Assembly: GCA_026994125.1 (NCBI GenBank)
Contig: JALWRJ010000258.1
Location: 1-5,812, forward strand
Direction: 5' to 3'
DNA: 5,812 nt
From: Cyclobacteriaceae bacterium
GTDB lineage: Bacteria; Bacteroidota; Bacteroidia; Cytophagales; Cyclobacteriaceae
The position numbers and the translations under genes are program-made. Positions within the stretch are counted from its first letter, which is position 1, and each line of letters begins with the position of its first letter. Positions 1 through 5,812 of the stretch are shown piece by piece. The notes beneath the pieces were generated by a model. The model was not told where the DNA came from and made no database searches. It worked only from the letters and a program-made list of their open reading frames with translations.

Positions 1-1438
1 TATTAGTATCCCAATAAGAACTTTCGTCTGCATTGTCCCAATCGTCTGGTAGTTCATCTATGGCTTGGGTTTGGTTTTGTTGGCCACAGAAATACAGGGC
101 GTGCTTTTTTCTAAACCCAATGTTAACCTGGTAAATGGCTCCCGGCTCGGCACTGATAATATCTTCTAAATTAAGCGAAAAACGGTTCCATTTGTTGAGG
201 TTGGTAACCCCGGCATCGGTAAGTGGAATGGTTTTGGTTAGGATGGGCCTGGCTACTCTTCGTAATTGGTAATCGCCCCCCAACCTGTTTACTTGCAAGT
301 ATTGTAAAATGTTGTGTTCAAAAATTTTGATAACTGTTACTTCTACAGCCTTTAAACTTACGGCTTCAAAAGGCATAATTAGGCCTTTGGAGTTGGGCAT
401 AATGGCCTTGTTGTTTTCCACTACCAGGCGTACGGCTGGTTTAGATTGGTTAAATTCCAGGGTGGTTTCGTAATTTTCTTTTAAGGGCTTATTTTCTGCA
501 TTTTTGATGGCGTTTTCAATGTGCAAGGTTAGCTCGTTTTCGATGGTTTGGGTGGGGTAAATTTTTAGTTCATTTACATGGATAACGGTTCTTGGGTAGT
601 TGTCCAAATTAGTAAAGCGCACTAGCCCGTTTACATTTTGTCGTTCGTTGAGGGGGTCGGAAAATAATATGGAAATGTAGTTTTCTTTACCTCGCACAAT
701 TTGGGTCGATACCACTTTAAATTCATCCAGTGCAGGGATATCTACCTCCAGCGTTTGGGTTTTGGTAAGGCCAAGAGGTTGCCCGTTTATGTGCAATTGT
801 ACTTTGCCGGGTTGCGAGGCTCTCTTAACATTTTCGATGGTAAAAGGGTAAGTGTTTTGCCGGGTGCCGGCCTGCCATGAAATAGATATCGGTTGGCCAT
901 TTTGCGTAGCGGTTACCATTTTTTGAATGGTTTCGGCTTCCGAAAAGTCGGCTGTTTGCAGATGAGCTTCAATTTTTAGCTTTGTTTTATCTGTTTTACT
1001 ATAATACCTAATACCTTGGGTAGCAACTTCAAAATTTTGTTTTAGGGTTTTAACTTCAAATTTAAAGGTTTGCTTTTCAGCGGGTAGGTTCGGGTATAGC
1101 GCCTCTAACTTAAATGTTACCTGGTAAGTTTGGCCACTCTGCAGGCGAGAAGCTGGCTCAAAAACTACTGTTTGGTTATCTTGCCAATAGGTTTTACCTT
1201 CCAGGCCAGGGCTTATTTCAAATAGGGGCTTTTCTATAATTTTACCGGTAAGTGAATCGCCCATGTTTTTGGTTAGTTTAACCTTAATGGGGTCGGTAAT
1301 GGAAATTACCCCGGCTGTATGAGCGGTAATTTGATCGACAAAGAGAGTTGTTGGGCTGCTAAATTTAACATTATCGTTAGAAGTGCAAGCTGCCAGTAGT
1401 GTAGCTGCTGCAAGCAGGAACGTATTAAAGTATTTCAT
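1..1438 (-). CDS. Alpha-2-macroglobulin family lipoprotein, N-terminal part (3' end outside window)
   Basis: The frame is open from the ATG at 1438 to the left edge, giving 479 codons without a stop. The protein starts with a lipoprotein signal: a hydrophobic stretch at residues 6-17 and lipobox LAAC with Cys18, so it should be lipid-anchored in the envelope. Beta-rich segments follow. An Ig-like domain lies at about 35-138 (HTAGVIS at 40-46 is typical of the Bacteroidota members). A second beta domain spans about 140-238. A third at about 240-338 carries FSDPLNER (259-266). A macroglobulin (MG) domain at about 340-451 carries YLQVNRLGGDYQLRRV (380-395) and GFRKKHALYFC (441-451). It ends in an Asp/Trp-rich stretch (462-477). 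Bacterial family members run to roughly 1,600-1,900 residues, so most of the protein, including any thioester motif, is missing here. They are thought to trap invading proteases in the periplasm, often beside pbpC; that neighbour would lie outside. The assignment rests on recalled family patterns, not a search. Confidence 0.85.
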   Translation of the reverse strand, partial: MKYFNTFLLAAATLLAACTSNDNVKFSSPTTLFVDQITAHTAGVISITDPIKVKLTKNMGDSLTGKIIEKPLFEISPGLEGKTYWQDNQTVVFEPASRLQSGQTYQVTFKLEALYPNLPAEKQTFKFEVKTLKQNFEVATQGIRYYSKTDKTKLKIEAHLQTADFSEAETIQKMVTATQNGQPISISWQAGTRQNTYPFTIENVKRASQPGKVQLHINGQPLGLTKTQTLEVDIPALDEFKVVSTQIVRGKENYISILFSDPLNERQNVNGLVRFTNLDNYPRTVIHVNELKIYPTQTIENELTLHIENAIKNAENKPLKENYETTLEFNQSKPAVRLVVENNKAIMPNSKGLIMPFEAVSLKAVEVTVIKIFEHNILQYLQVNRLGGDYQLRRVARPILTKTIPLTDAGVTNLNKWNRFSLNLEDIISAEPGAIYQVNIGFRKKHALYFCGQQNQTQAIDELPDDWDNADESSYWDTN

Positions 1439-1464
1439 GAAAGTAGAAAAATGGGTTAGTTAAG

Positions 1465-1472
1465 TAAAATTA
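1465..1472 (-). promoter_or_regulatory. Possible -7 element for the macroglobulin gene
   Basis: On the minus strand this reads TAATTTTA, one mismatch from the Bacteroidota -7 consensus TAnnTTTG, about 26 bases before the ATG at 1438. No TTG -33 element is visible at the usual distance. A promoter is expected here because a strong terminator lies just upstream at 1501-1533. The motif is weak and AT-rich, so it may be chance. Confidence 0.3.
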
Positions 1473-1500
1473 GCCATTTTTTATAAATACTTACCCGGTA

Positions 1501-1533
1501 TAAAAAAGAATATCCGGCAGTAGCCGGATATTC
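1501..1533 (-). terminator. Intrinsic terminator of the porin gene
   Basis: Positions 1508-1518 and 1523-1533 form a perfect 11-bp inverted repeat (GAATATCCGGC / GCCGGATATTC) around a 4-base loop. On the minus strand the stem is followed at once by six T residues (1507-1502). This is the classic rho-independent layout and is directional for leftward transcription. It lies 35 bases past the porin stop codon and before the macroglobulin start, so it should end the porin transcript and make the two same-strand genes separate units. Confidence 0.9.
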
Positions 1534-1568
1534 GTAGGTACAAATGGTATTTTTAGTGGAGAAACTTT

Positions 1569-2750
1569 CTAAAAAGCCATTTCTACTTGAAACCGAAACA
1601 TCCAGAGGTCGTTTGTTTCGGGTATTTGAATAAATGTAAAATCGGTTTGAGCTTTTAAGTTGTGGCCAACAATATACTTTGAAAATCCGAGGGTGTATTG
1701 TTTGGTGTCTTTTCGTTGGGTTTCCACATCTTGAATAAGGCTGGTATATCGGCCGGCAACTTCTACATTATTTTTAAATAAGTATCCTACCTGTCCGGTA
1801 AGTGCTTTGCCTGTGTAAAAAGCCTGAGTAACCCGGCCGGTACTATCAGTAGCTACTACAGCACTACCTTTGGTTTGGCGGTTGGCGTATTCAGCCATGG
1901 CAGACCAGCCTTTATGTTTATAAATAGCATCAACAAAAACTGTTTTTAAATCTCTGGATTCATCTAACCAGGCGCCCAATTGCCCACGCGAGCGCTGTGC
2001 ACTCACATTGTAGTCGTAGGTGGCACCTAACATTAGTTTGGGGCTTTCTTCACGCATTAAATCTGACGCAAAATACTCGCCTTTTTTGGTGAATTTACCA
2101 AACGGAAGCACCTCAATGCGCCCGGTGTAATCGTGGCCGTTTTTATTTTTCACTGTTACATTTCGGCCTTCGCCTTTTGAAATAGAAGCTATTTCGCGAA
2201 CGACCACACGACCGATGCTATGATGGTGCCTAAGTTGAACCCCTTTGTCACGATCGAGGTTAAAGCGGGAGTTTAGTAAGCTGCGGTCAACGAATTGCAA
2301 TTTTTGAGATGAAACTACCCGTTCGCGGTTGCCGGGTAGTTTAGTTTGGCCAAACCAAAGCGTGAAGTTTCCGGCAAAATTCCATTTTAGCACAGCATCT
2401 AAAATCATGCGTGTGGCACCATTGGTAAATTCGCTTACTCCACCAATATCACGGTTCGAAACACCAATTTCTACCTTATAAACCAGCTTTGGTGAAACCA
2501 CAAATCCATCAAATTTTAAACGAAACCGCCTGATTAAGACATTATCGGCATAAGCTTTGGTTTCAGGTTCGTAGAAACCTTCGTATAAGGTGGAAAAACG
2601 CAATCCAAATTTTACGGCCATCGATGAGTCTTTCGCTGTCATTCGAATGCCCCTACCAAAGGTGTTATTTGAAATATCCTGGGCTACACTTATGTGCATT
2701 GCACATAGTAATACTAGTGCTAATGCGTATGTTTTTTGGGTGATTTGCAT
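1569..2750 (-). CDS. Outer-membrane porin, phosphate-selective porin O/P family
   Basis: This is a complete 393-residue protein from ATG at 2750 to TAG at 1569. Residues 1-23 form a Sec signal peptide (hydrophobic core about 8-20, SVA before the probable cut, mature start QDISNN). The rest alternates polar and hydrophobic residues as in a transmembrane beta barrel and ends in Phe393, the usual last residue recognised for outer-membrane insertion. Segments typical of the Porin_O_P family (OprO/OprP-like) are RRFRLKFDGFV (74-84), LWFGQTKLPGNRERVVSS (131-148), FVDRSLLN (153-160) and the late strand VEVAGRYTSL (329-338). The length fits the family. Family membership implies a trimeric anion or phosphate channel, but selectivity cannot be read from the sequence and many Bacteroidota relatives are uncharacterised. 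The divergent Na+/phosphate symporter at 2991 supports a role in phosphate uptake. It has its own terminator at 1501-1533. Confidence 0.87.
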   Translation of the reverse strand: MQITQKTYALALVLLCAMHISVAQDISNNTFGRGIRMTAKDSSMAVKFGLRFSTLYEGFYEPETKAYADNVLIRRFRLKFDGFVVSPKLVYKVEIGVSNRDIGGVSEFTNGATRMILDAVLKWNFAGNFTLWFGQTKLPGNRERVVSSQKLQFVDRSLLNSRFNLDRDKGVQLRHHHSIGRVVVREIASISKGEGRNVTVKNKNGHDYTGRIEVLPFGKFTKKGEYFASDLMREESPKLMLGATYDYNVSAQRSRGQLGAWLDESRDLKTVFVDAIYKHKGWSAMAEYANRQTKGSAVVATDSTGRVTQAFYTGKALTGQVGYLFKNNVEVAGRYTSLIQDVETQRKDTKQYTLGFSKYIVGHNLKAQTDFTFIQIPETNDLWMFRFQVEMAF

Positions 2751-2773
2751 TAGTAGTAATTTAATTTTTGCTG

Positions 2774-2781
2774 CAAAATAA
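2774..2781 (-). promoter_or_regulatory. Possible -7 element for the porin gene
   Basis: On the minus strand this reads TTATTTTG, one mismatch from TAnnTTTG, 23 bases before the porin ATG at 2750. It would give a leader of roughly 17 bases, similar to that predicted for the divergent gene. No convincing -33 TTG is seen at normal spacing, so the call is tentative. Confidence 0.3.
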
Positions 2782-2912
2782 ATAAGAGAAAAGATGAGAG
2801 CATATACGCTTTGTAAAAGTTAATAGTTTAATAACATTAACCGCCTGTAAATTGCACCAAGGAGCCCATTTAGTCAATTTTGTGTTGTTTTTTTACTTTT
2901 TTGGAAATTTTA

Positions 2913-2929
2913 TTAACAATAAGTTAACA
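2913..2929 (+). promoter_or_regulatory. TTAACA direct repeat, candidate Pho-box-like operator
   Basis: Two exact copies of TTAACA (2913-2918 and 2924-2929) are separated by 5 bases, giving an 11-base period, about one helical turn. This matches the known Bacillus PhoP box (TT(A/C/T)ACA repeats about 11 bp apart) and the direct-repeat style of PhoB-family sites in general. The repeat sits 32 bases before the -7 box of the phosphate symporter, a plausible activator position. A related TTTACA lies at 2938-2943 but is 14 bases on, out of phase. The Bacteroidota Pho box is not something I can cite, and AT-rich repeats arise by chance, so binding by a PhoB-type regulator is inference. Confidence 0.4.
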
Positions 2930-2960
2930 TTGGCAATTTTACAGACCATCCTGGTATATG

Positions 2961-2968
2961 TAATTTTG
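2961..2968 (+). promoter_or_regulatory. -7 promoter element of the Na-Pi symporter gene
   Basis: TAATTTTG is a perfect match to the Bacteroidota sigma-ABfr -7 consensus TAnnTTTG, 22 bases before the ATG at 2991, giving a short leader of about 15 bases. The nearest upstream TTG (2930-2932) is 28 bases away, longer than the usual 17-23, so the -33 element is poor. A weak -33 would fit a promoter that depends on an activator. Confidence 0.55.
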
Positions 2969-2990
2969 CCTCAAATTTACCTACACACAA

Positions 2991-4676
2991 ATGGAATATT
3001 CTTTTTTAGATTTTGTTGAGCTGATGGGAGCCCTAGGGTTCTTTATCTACGGCATGAAAGTAATGAGCGAGGGCATTCAGAAATTGGCGGGTTCAAAAAT
3101 GCGTCAAATCTTAGGAGCTATGACCTCAAACCGATTCAAGGGTGTATTTACAGGGTTTCTACTTACCGCTTTAGTGCAGTCATCATCCGCTACCACGGTA
3201 ATGGTTGTAAGTTTTGTGAATGCCGGTTTGCTTACTTTAACCGAATCTATTGGGGTAATTATGGGTGCCAATATTGGTACAACCGTAACTGCCTGGATTA
3301 TATCATTAATTGGCTTTAAAGTTAAAATTGCGCATTACGCCTTACCTATTATAGCCATAGGTGCACCTTTGCTTTTTGCTTCAAAAAGTAAAACCAAAGC
3401 CGGTGGCGAAACCCTTATCGGCTTTGCACTGCTGTTTATGGGGTTGGCTGCATTAAAATCAGCGGTGCCCGATTTAAAACATAACCCTGAAATGCTTACT
3501 TTCTTGCAGCATTATACCGATATGGGGTATTTATCTATTGTTTTGTTTGTGGGCATAGGCACTATTGTTACGTTAGTGGTTCAATCATCGAGTGCGGCCA
3601 TGGCTATAACCTTAGTAATGGCTAACCAGGGTTGGATACCCTTTGAGCTGGCTGCGGCCATGGTGCTGGGCGAAAACATAGGAACCACCGTAACGGCTAA
3701 TTTAGCAGCCATTATTGCTAACGTGCATGCCAAGCGCGCTGCACGTGCGCACTTTTTGTTTAATATAGGAGGTGTTATTTGGATGCTGATTGTTTTTATT
3801 CCTTTTCTGAAAGTGATTGGCGCATACATGCAAACTACCGGTAGTGCTTCGCCATTTGTTGAGGCTACGGCCATTCCTATCGGGCTCTCATTATTCCACA
3901 CCAGTTTTAATATTATTAACACATTTTTAATGGTATGGTTTGTAGATAAAATTGCTGCCATAGTAACTAAAATGGTGCCTTCGAAAGGCGATGATGATGA
4001 ATTTCACCTGGAGTTTATTGGTATGAATATTATGCCTACTCCTGAAATTTCGATATTAGAAGCCCGAAAAGAAATTGCCAAGTTTGCAAAAATAACCACT
4101 AAAATGTCGGAGTTTACCAATACACTTATCACTAAAAAACAGGATAAGTCGCGCAGAAAACTCATGGAAAAAATGAAATCTTATGAAGAAATTACCGACC
4201 GTATGGACGTAGAAATTTCGACATTTTTGGCCAAAGTAGCCGAAGGGAATATAAGTGAAGATTCATCGTTTAGAATTAGGGCATTATTAAGCATAAACAA
4301 CGATTTGGAGCGTATTGGTGATATTTTTTACCAAGTGTCTTTAACCATCCAAAGGCAGCTCGATTCCGAGCAATGGTTTTCTAAAGATCAAATTCAAAAC
4401 CTGGTAGAAATTTACGATTTGCTCGATCATGCCTTGGCTATTATGCGTACGAACCTAAAAAGCGAGTACTCGGAAGTAACCATGGATGAAGCCCTGGAGG
4501 CGGAGCGAGCCATCAATGCTAAGCGAAACGAACTACGCAGACAGTACTTAAAACAGGTTGAAAAAGGTGAGTACAATGTAAAGGATGCTATTAATTACAT
4601 AGAGTTAATTAATGGTTGCGAAAAACTGGGCGACCACGTAATAAATGTAACCGAAGCCATTACCGGGCAGTTGTAA
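2991..4676 (+). CDS. Na+/phosphate cotransporter with C-terminal PhoU-like domain
   Basis: This is a complete 561-residue inner-membrane protein of the NptA/YjbB type (Na/Pi cotransporter family, PF02690, SLC34-like). It has the two inverted repeats that define the family. The first carries QSSSATT (63-69) and GANIGTTVTA (92-101). The second carries QSSSAAM (198-204) and GENIGTTVTAN (227-237). The QSSS segments are known in this family to line the Na+/phosphate site. Hydrophobic helices fill residues about 10-325. A charged linker with DDDE (334-337) leads to a helical cytoplasmic PhoU-like domain (about 355-558) with ERIGD (440-444) and EKLGD (544-548), resembling the PhoU metal-binding signature. 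It should import phosphate with sodium (some relatives are proposed to export it), with the PhoU part probably gating activity. ATG 2991 is preferred because the family N-terminus begins a few residues before the first helix and the -7 box lies just upstream. The divergent neighbour is a phosphate-porin-type protein. Confidence 0.93.
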   Translation: MEYSFLDFVELMGALGFFIYGMKVMSEGIQKLAGSKMRQILGAMTSNRFKGVFTGFLLTALVQSSSATTVMVVSFVNAGLLTLTESIGVIMGANIGTTVTAWIISLIGFKVKIAHYALPIIAIGAPLLFASKSKTKAGGETLIGFALLFMGLAALKSAVPDLKHNPEMLTFLQHYTDMGYLSIVLFVGIGTIVTLVVQSSSAAMAITLVMANQGWIPFELAAAMVLGENIGTTVTANLAAIIANVHAKRAARAHFLFNIGGVIWMLIVFIPFLKVIGAYMQTTGSASPFVEATAIPIGLSLFHTSFNIINTFLMVWFVDKIAAIVTKMVPSKGDDDEFHLEFIGMNIMPTPEISILEARKEIAKFAKITTKMSEFTNTLITKKQDKSRRKLMEKMKSYEEITDRMDVEISTFLAKVAEGNISEDSSFRIRALLSINNDLERIGDIFYQVSLTIQRQLDSEQWFSKDQIQNLVEIYDLLDHALAIMRTNLKSEYSEVTMDEALEAERAINAKRNELRRQYLKQVEKGEYNVKDAINYIELINGCEKLGDHVINVTEAITGQL

Positions 4677-4795
4677 TTTCACTTCTTTAGTTGGGCAAAT
4701 TATGCCAATTACCAGGGTTAAAATTTTGGACAACCAAAACTGTGGCCGTAGTAGTTGTTATTTTCACTAAGGAAAGTTTGTTTTATTTTACTGCA
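4677..4795. other. Convergent intergenic gap, no strong terminator
   Basis: These 119 bases lie between two converging genes. The best hairpin is at 4691-4708 (TTGG-G-CA, loop AATTA, TGCCAA): a 6-bp stem with one bulged G and no T-run close behind. A second weak pairing joins ACAAC (4730-4734) and GTTGT (4754-4758), followed by a short T-rich stretch. Either could help end transcription, but neither is convincing. No ORF is supported. Confidence 0.4.
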
Positions 4796-5812
4796 CTACC
4801 AGTGCACTTCGTTTTCTATAGCCTTTTTAAAAAGTGTTAATTGGTTAGCCGCTCTATCAAGGTTGTGATCGGCATAGTGTGTGTTGTAATATATGTCATT
4901 TTCTAAGTAATCGGTTAGCATCCGTACCCCCATTAAAAAGGGCATATAAATAGCTGCCTTGGGCAATACCATTAGCTCAGCTTGTGTAAGTACACCTTGC
5001 AATGAAGTGATAAAAGAATCAGTAAACGCTTTAACCAAAGCCGGGTGGTAGTATGTTTGTTCTATATGCTTATCATCTTCCATGGTAGTACTACAAATGG
5101 TACGCACGGCATCTCCAAAATCCAAGGGAAGGTAGCCGGGCATTATGGTATCGTAGTCAATTACGCATTTTGCTTTATGGTTAGCATCAAAAAGCAAATT
5201 GCTAAGTTTGGTATCGTTATGGGTAATGCGTAGTGGGCAGGTTTTAATTATGTTGTTGAAAATTGAGCTTTGCTCTTTTTTGTTATCATTTATAAGCTTT
5301 ATCCATGGTGTAGCCTTTTTTAATCTTTTTTCTGTTGCCGTAAATAAGCTTTCTTCGAGCTGTTTTAAGCGGAGGTTTATATCGTGAAAATCGGGCAAGG
5401 TAACAGTTAACTCCGTAGGGTTTAATCCGCTTAATAAACTTAGAAATGTTCCATATGCATTACCAGCCTCAGAGGCTAATTCCAGGCTCTCCGCCTTAAA
5501 ATAAGTTGTCCCAGGGATATACTTATACATCCTCCAATAGGTTCCATTATGCGTTTTATAGAAGGGGTGCTTCTTTTTTGTTAAAATTAGTTCTAAATGT
5601 GCTGGAGGAGTGGGTAGCTCTTTAAAATACTGATTTACGCTACTAATGTTGTACATTAGCGCATCTACATCCTTAAAAATGTGATGGTTTATCTTCTGTA
5701 AGAAATACAAGGGTTTATTGTCTGAAATTCGCTTAATAACAAAACTTTGGTTGATTAGCCCATGCGAGACGGAGGTAAAACAATACTCAACCTGCTTGAT
5801 GTTAAATTGCTG
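4796..5812 (-). CDS. Sugar kinase, N-acetylhexosamine 1-kinase-like phosphotransferase (5' end outside window)
   Basis: The frame ends at TAG (4796-4798) and stays open to the right edge, giving 338 visible residues. The family is about 350-365 residues long, so only some 15-25 N-terminal residues are missing. An apparent start at TTG 5710 is rejected because conserved sequence continues before it: SHGLINQSF (visible residues 16-24) is the nucleotide-binding loop and YFLQKINHHIFKDVDALM (36-53) is a family hallmark. Further motifs are YWRMYKYIPGT (92-102), the catalytic loop HNDTKLSNLLFD (198-209, probable base Asp200), the metal-binding VIDYDTIMPG (217-226, Asp219 and Asp221) and DFGDAVRT (231-238). 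These match the aminoglycoside-phosphotransferase fold and are closest to NahK, which makes GlcNAc-1-P or GalNAc-1-P from the free sugar and ATP in the cytoplasm. Substrate is inferred only; some family members have been mislabelled mucin desulfatase or antibiotic kinase. It converges on the symporter gene and is not in its operon. Confidence 0.87.
   Translation of the reverse strand, partial: QQFNIKQVEYCFTSVSHGLINQSFVIKRISDNKPLYFLQKINHHIFKDVDALMYNISSVNQYFKELPTPPAHLELILTKKKHPFYKTHNGTYWRMYKYIPGTTYFKAESLELASEAGNAYGTFLSLLSGLNPTELTVTLPDFHDINLRLKQLEESLFTATEKRLKKATPWIKLINDNKKEQSSIFNNIIKTCPLRITHNDTKLSNLLFDANHKAKCVIDYDTIMPGYLPLDFGDAVRTICSTTMEDDKHIEQTYYHPALVKAFTDSFITSLQGVLTQAELMVLPKAAIYMPFLMGVRMLTDYLENDIYYNTHYADHNLDRAANQLTLFKKAIENEVHW

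Larger units (their letters stand above)
2751..2990. promoter_or_regulatory. Divergent intergenic control region, porin / Na-Pi symporter
   Basis: These 240 bases separate the two divergent start codons and must hold both promoters. The region is very AT-rich with runs of T (2885-2900). It contains the features listed separately: a perfect -7 box for the rightward gene, a weaker one for the leftward gene, and a TTAACA direct repeat. Further AT-rich half-similar elements (TTAATA at 2820 and 2828, TTAACC at 2837) lie in the middle without regular spacing. No small ORF or RNA gene was recognised. Neither start codon has a Shine-Dalgarno sequence, as is usual in Bacteroidota. Confidence 0.7.

Noticed and set aside
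1295..1310. Inverted repeat GGTAAT / ATTACC with 4-base loop
   Set aside because: It is a short 6-bp stem inside the macroglobulin coding region with no T-run and no promoter context, most likely coincidence.
2590..2781. Plus-strand ORF of 63 codons
   Set aside because: It lies almost wholly opposite the porin start and signal peptide, and its translation has no recognisable domain, so it is an antisense shadow.
3593..3663. Direct repeat TGCGGCCATGG, two copies exactly 60 bases apart
   Set aside because: Both copies encode Ala-Ala-Met within the symporter membrane domain; this is explained by protein composition, not a DNA element.
3581..3961. Minus-strand ORF of 126 codons
   Set aside because: It is antisense to the second repeat of the Na+/phosphate symporter; its length reflects codon bias of the real gene.
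4691..4708. Hairpin considered as symporter terminator
   Set aside because: The stem is short with a bulge and no adjacent T-run, so it is not called as a separate terminator.
5045..5387. Two overlapping plus-strand ORFs of 62 codons each
   Set aside because: Both are antisense to the catalytic region of the kinase gene and have no supporting features.

Overview
The window looks like chromosomal DNA of a Bacteroidota bacterium. It is AT-rich, start codons lack a Shine-Dalgarno sequence, one start is preceded by a perfect TAnnTTTG -7 element, and all four proteins resemble families common in that phylum (Cytophagales/Sphingobacteriales-type relatives are plausible). No RNA genes, CRISPR arrays, insertion sequences or signs of recent transfer were seen. 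I read it as ordinary core or near-core genome and found no clear new system.

Layout, left to right. (1) 1-1438, minus: N-terminal 479 residues of a very large alpha-2-macroglobulin-family lipoprotein, cut by the left edge. (2) 1439-1568: a gap with a textbook intrinsic terminator (11-bp perfect stem plus T-run) ending the porin transcript, then a short region that must carry the macroglobulin promoter. (3) 1569-2750, minus: an outer-membrane porin of the phosphate-selective O/P type. (4) 2751-2990: a divergent promoter region with a good -7 box for the rightward gene and a TTAACA-N5-TTAACA direct repeat resembling a Pho box. (5) 2991-4676, plus: a Na+/phosphate cotransporter with a C-terminal PhoU-like domain. 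(6) 4677-4795: a short convergent gap. (7) 4796-5812, minus: a sugar kinase of the N-acetylhexosamine 1-kinase-like phosphotransferase family. Its frame stays open to the right edge, so its true start lies outside.

The functional core is the divergent pair: an outer-membrane channel of a phosphate-selective family back to back with an inner-membrane Na+/phosphate symporter. Together they could carry phosphate from outside to the cytoplasm, possibly under shared phosphate control. The macroglobulin (envelope protease trap) and the sugar kinase have no obvious link to this pair. The terminator separates the macroglobulin from the porin, and the kinase is convergent.
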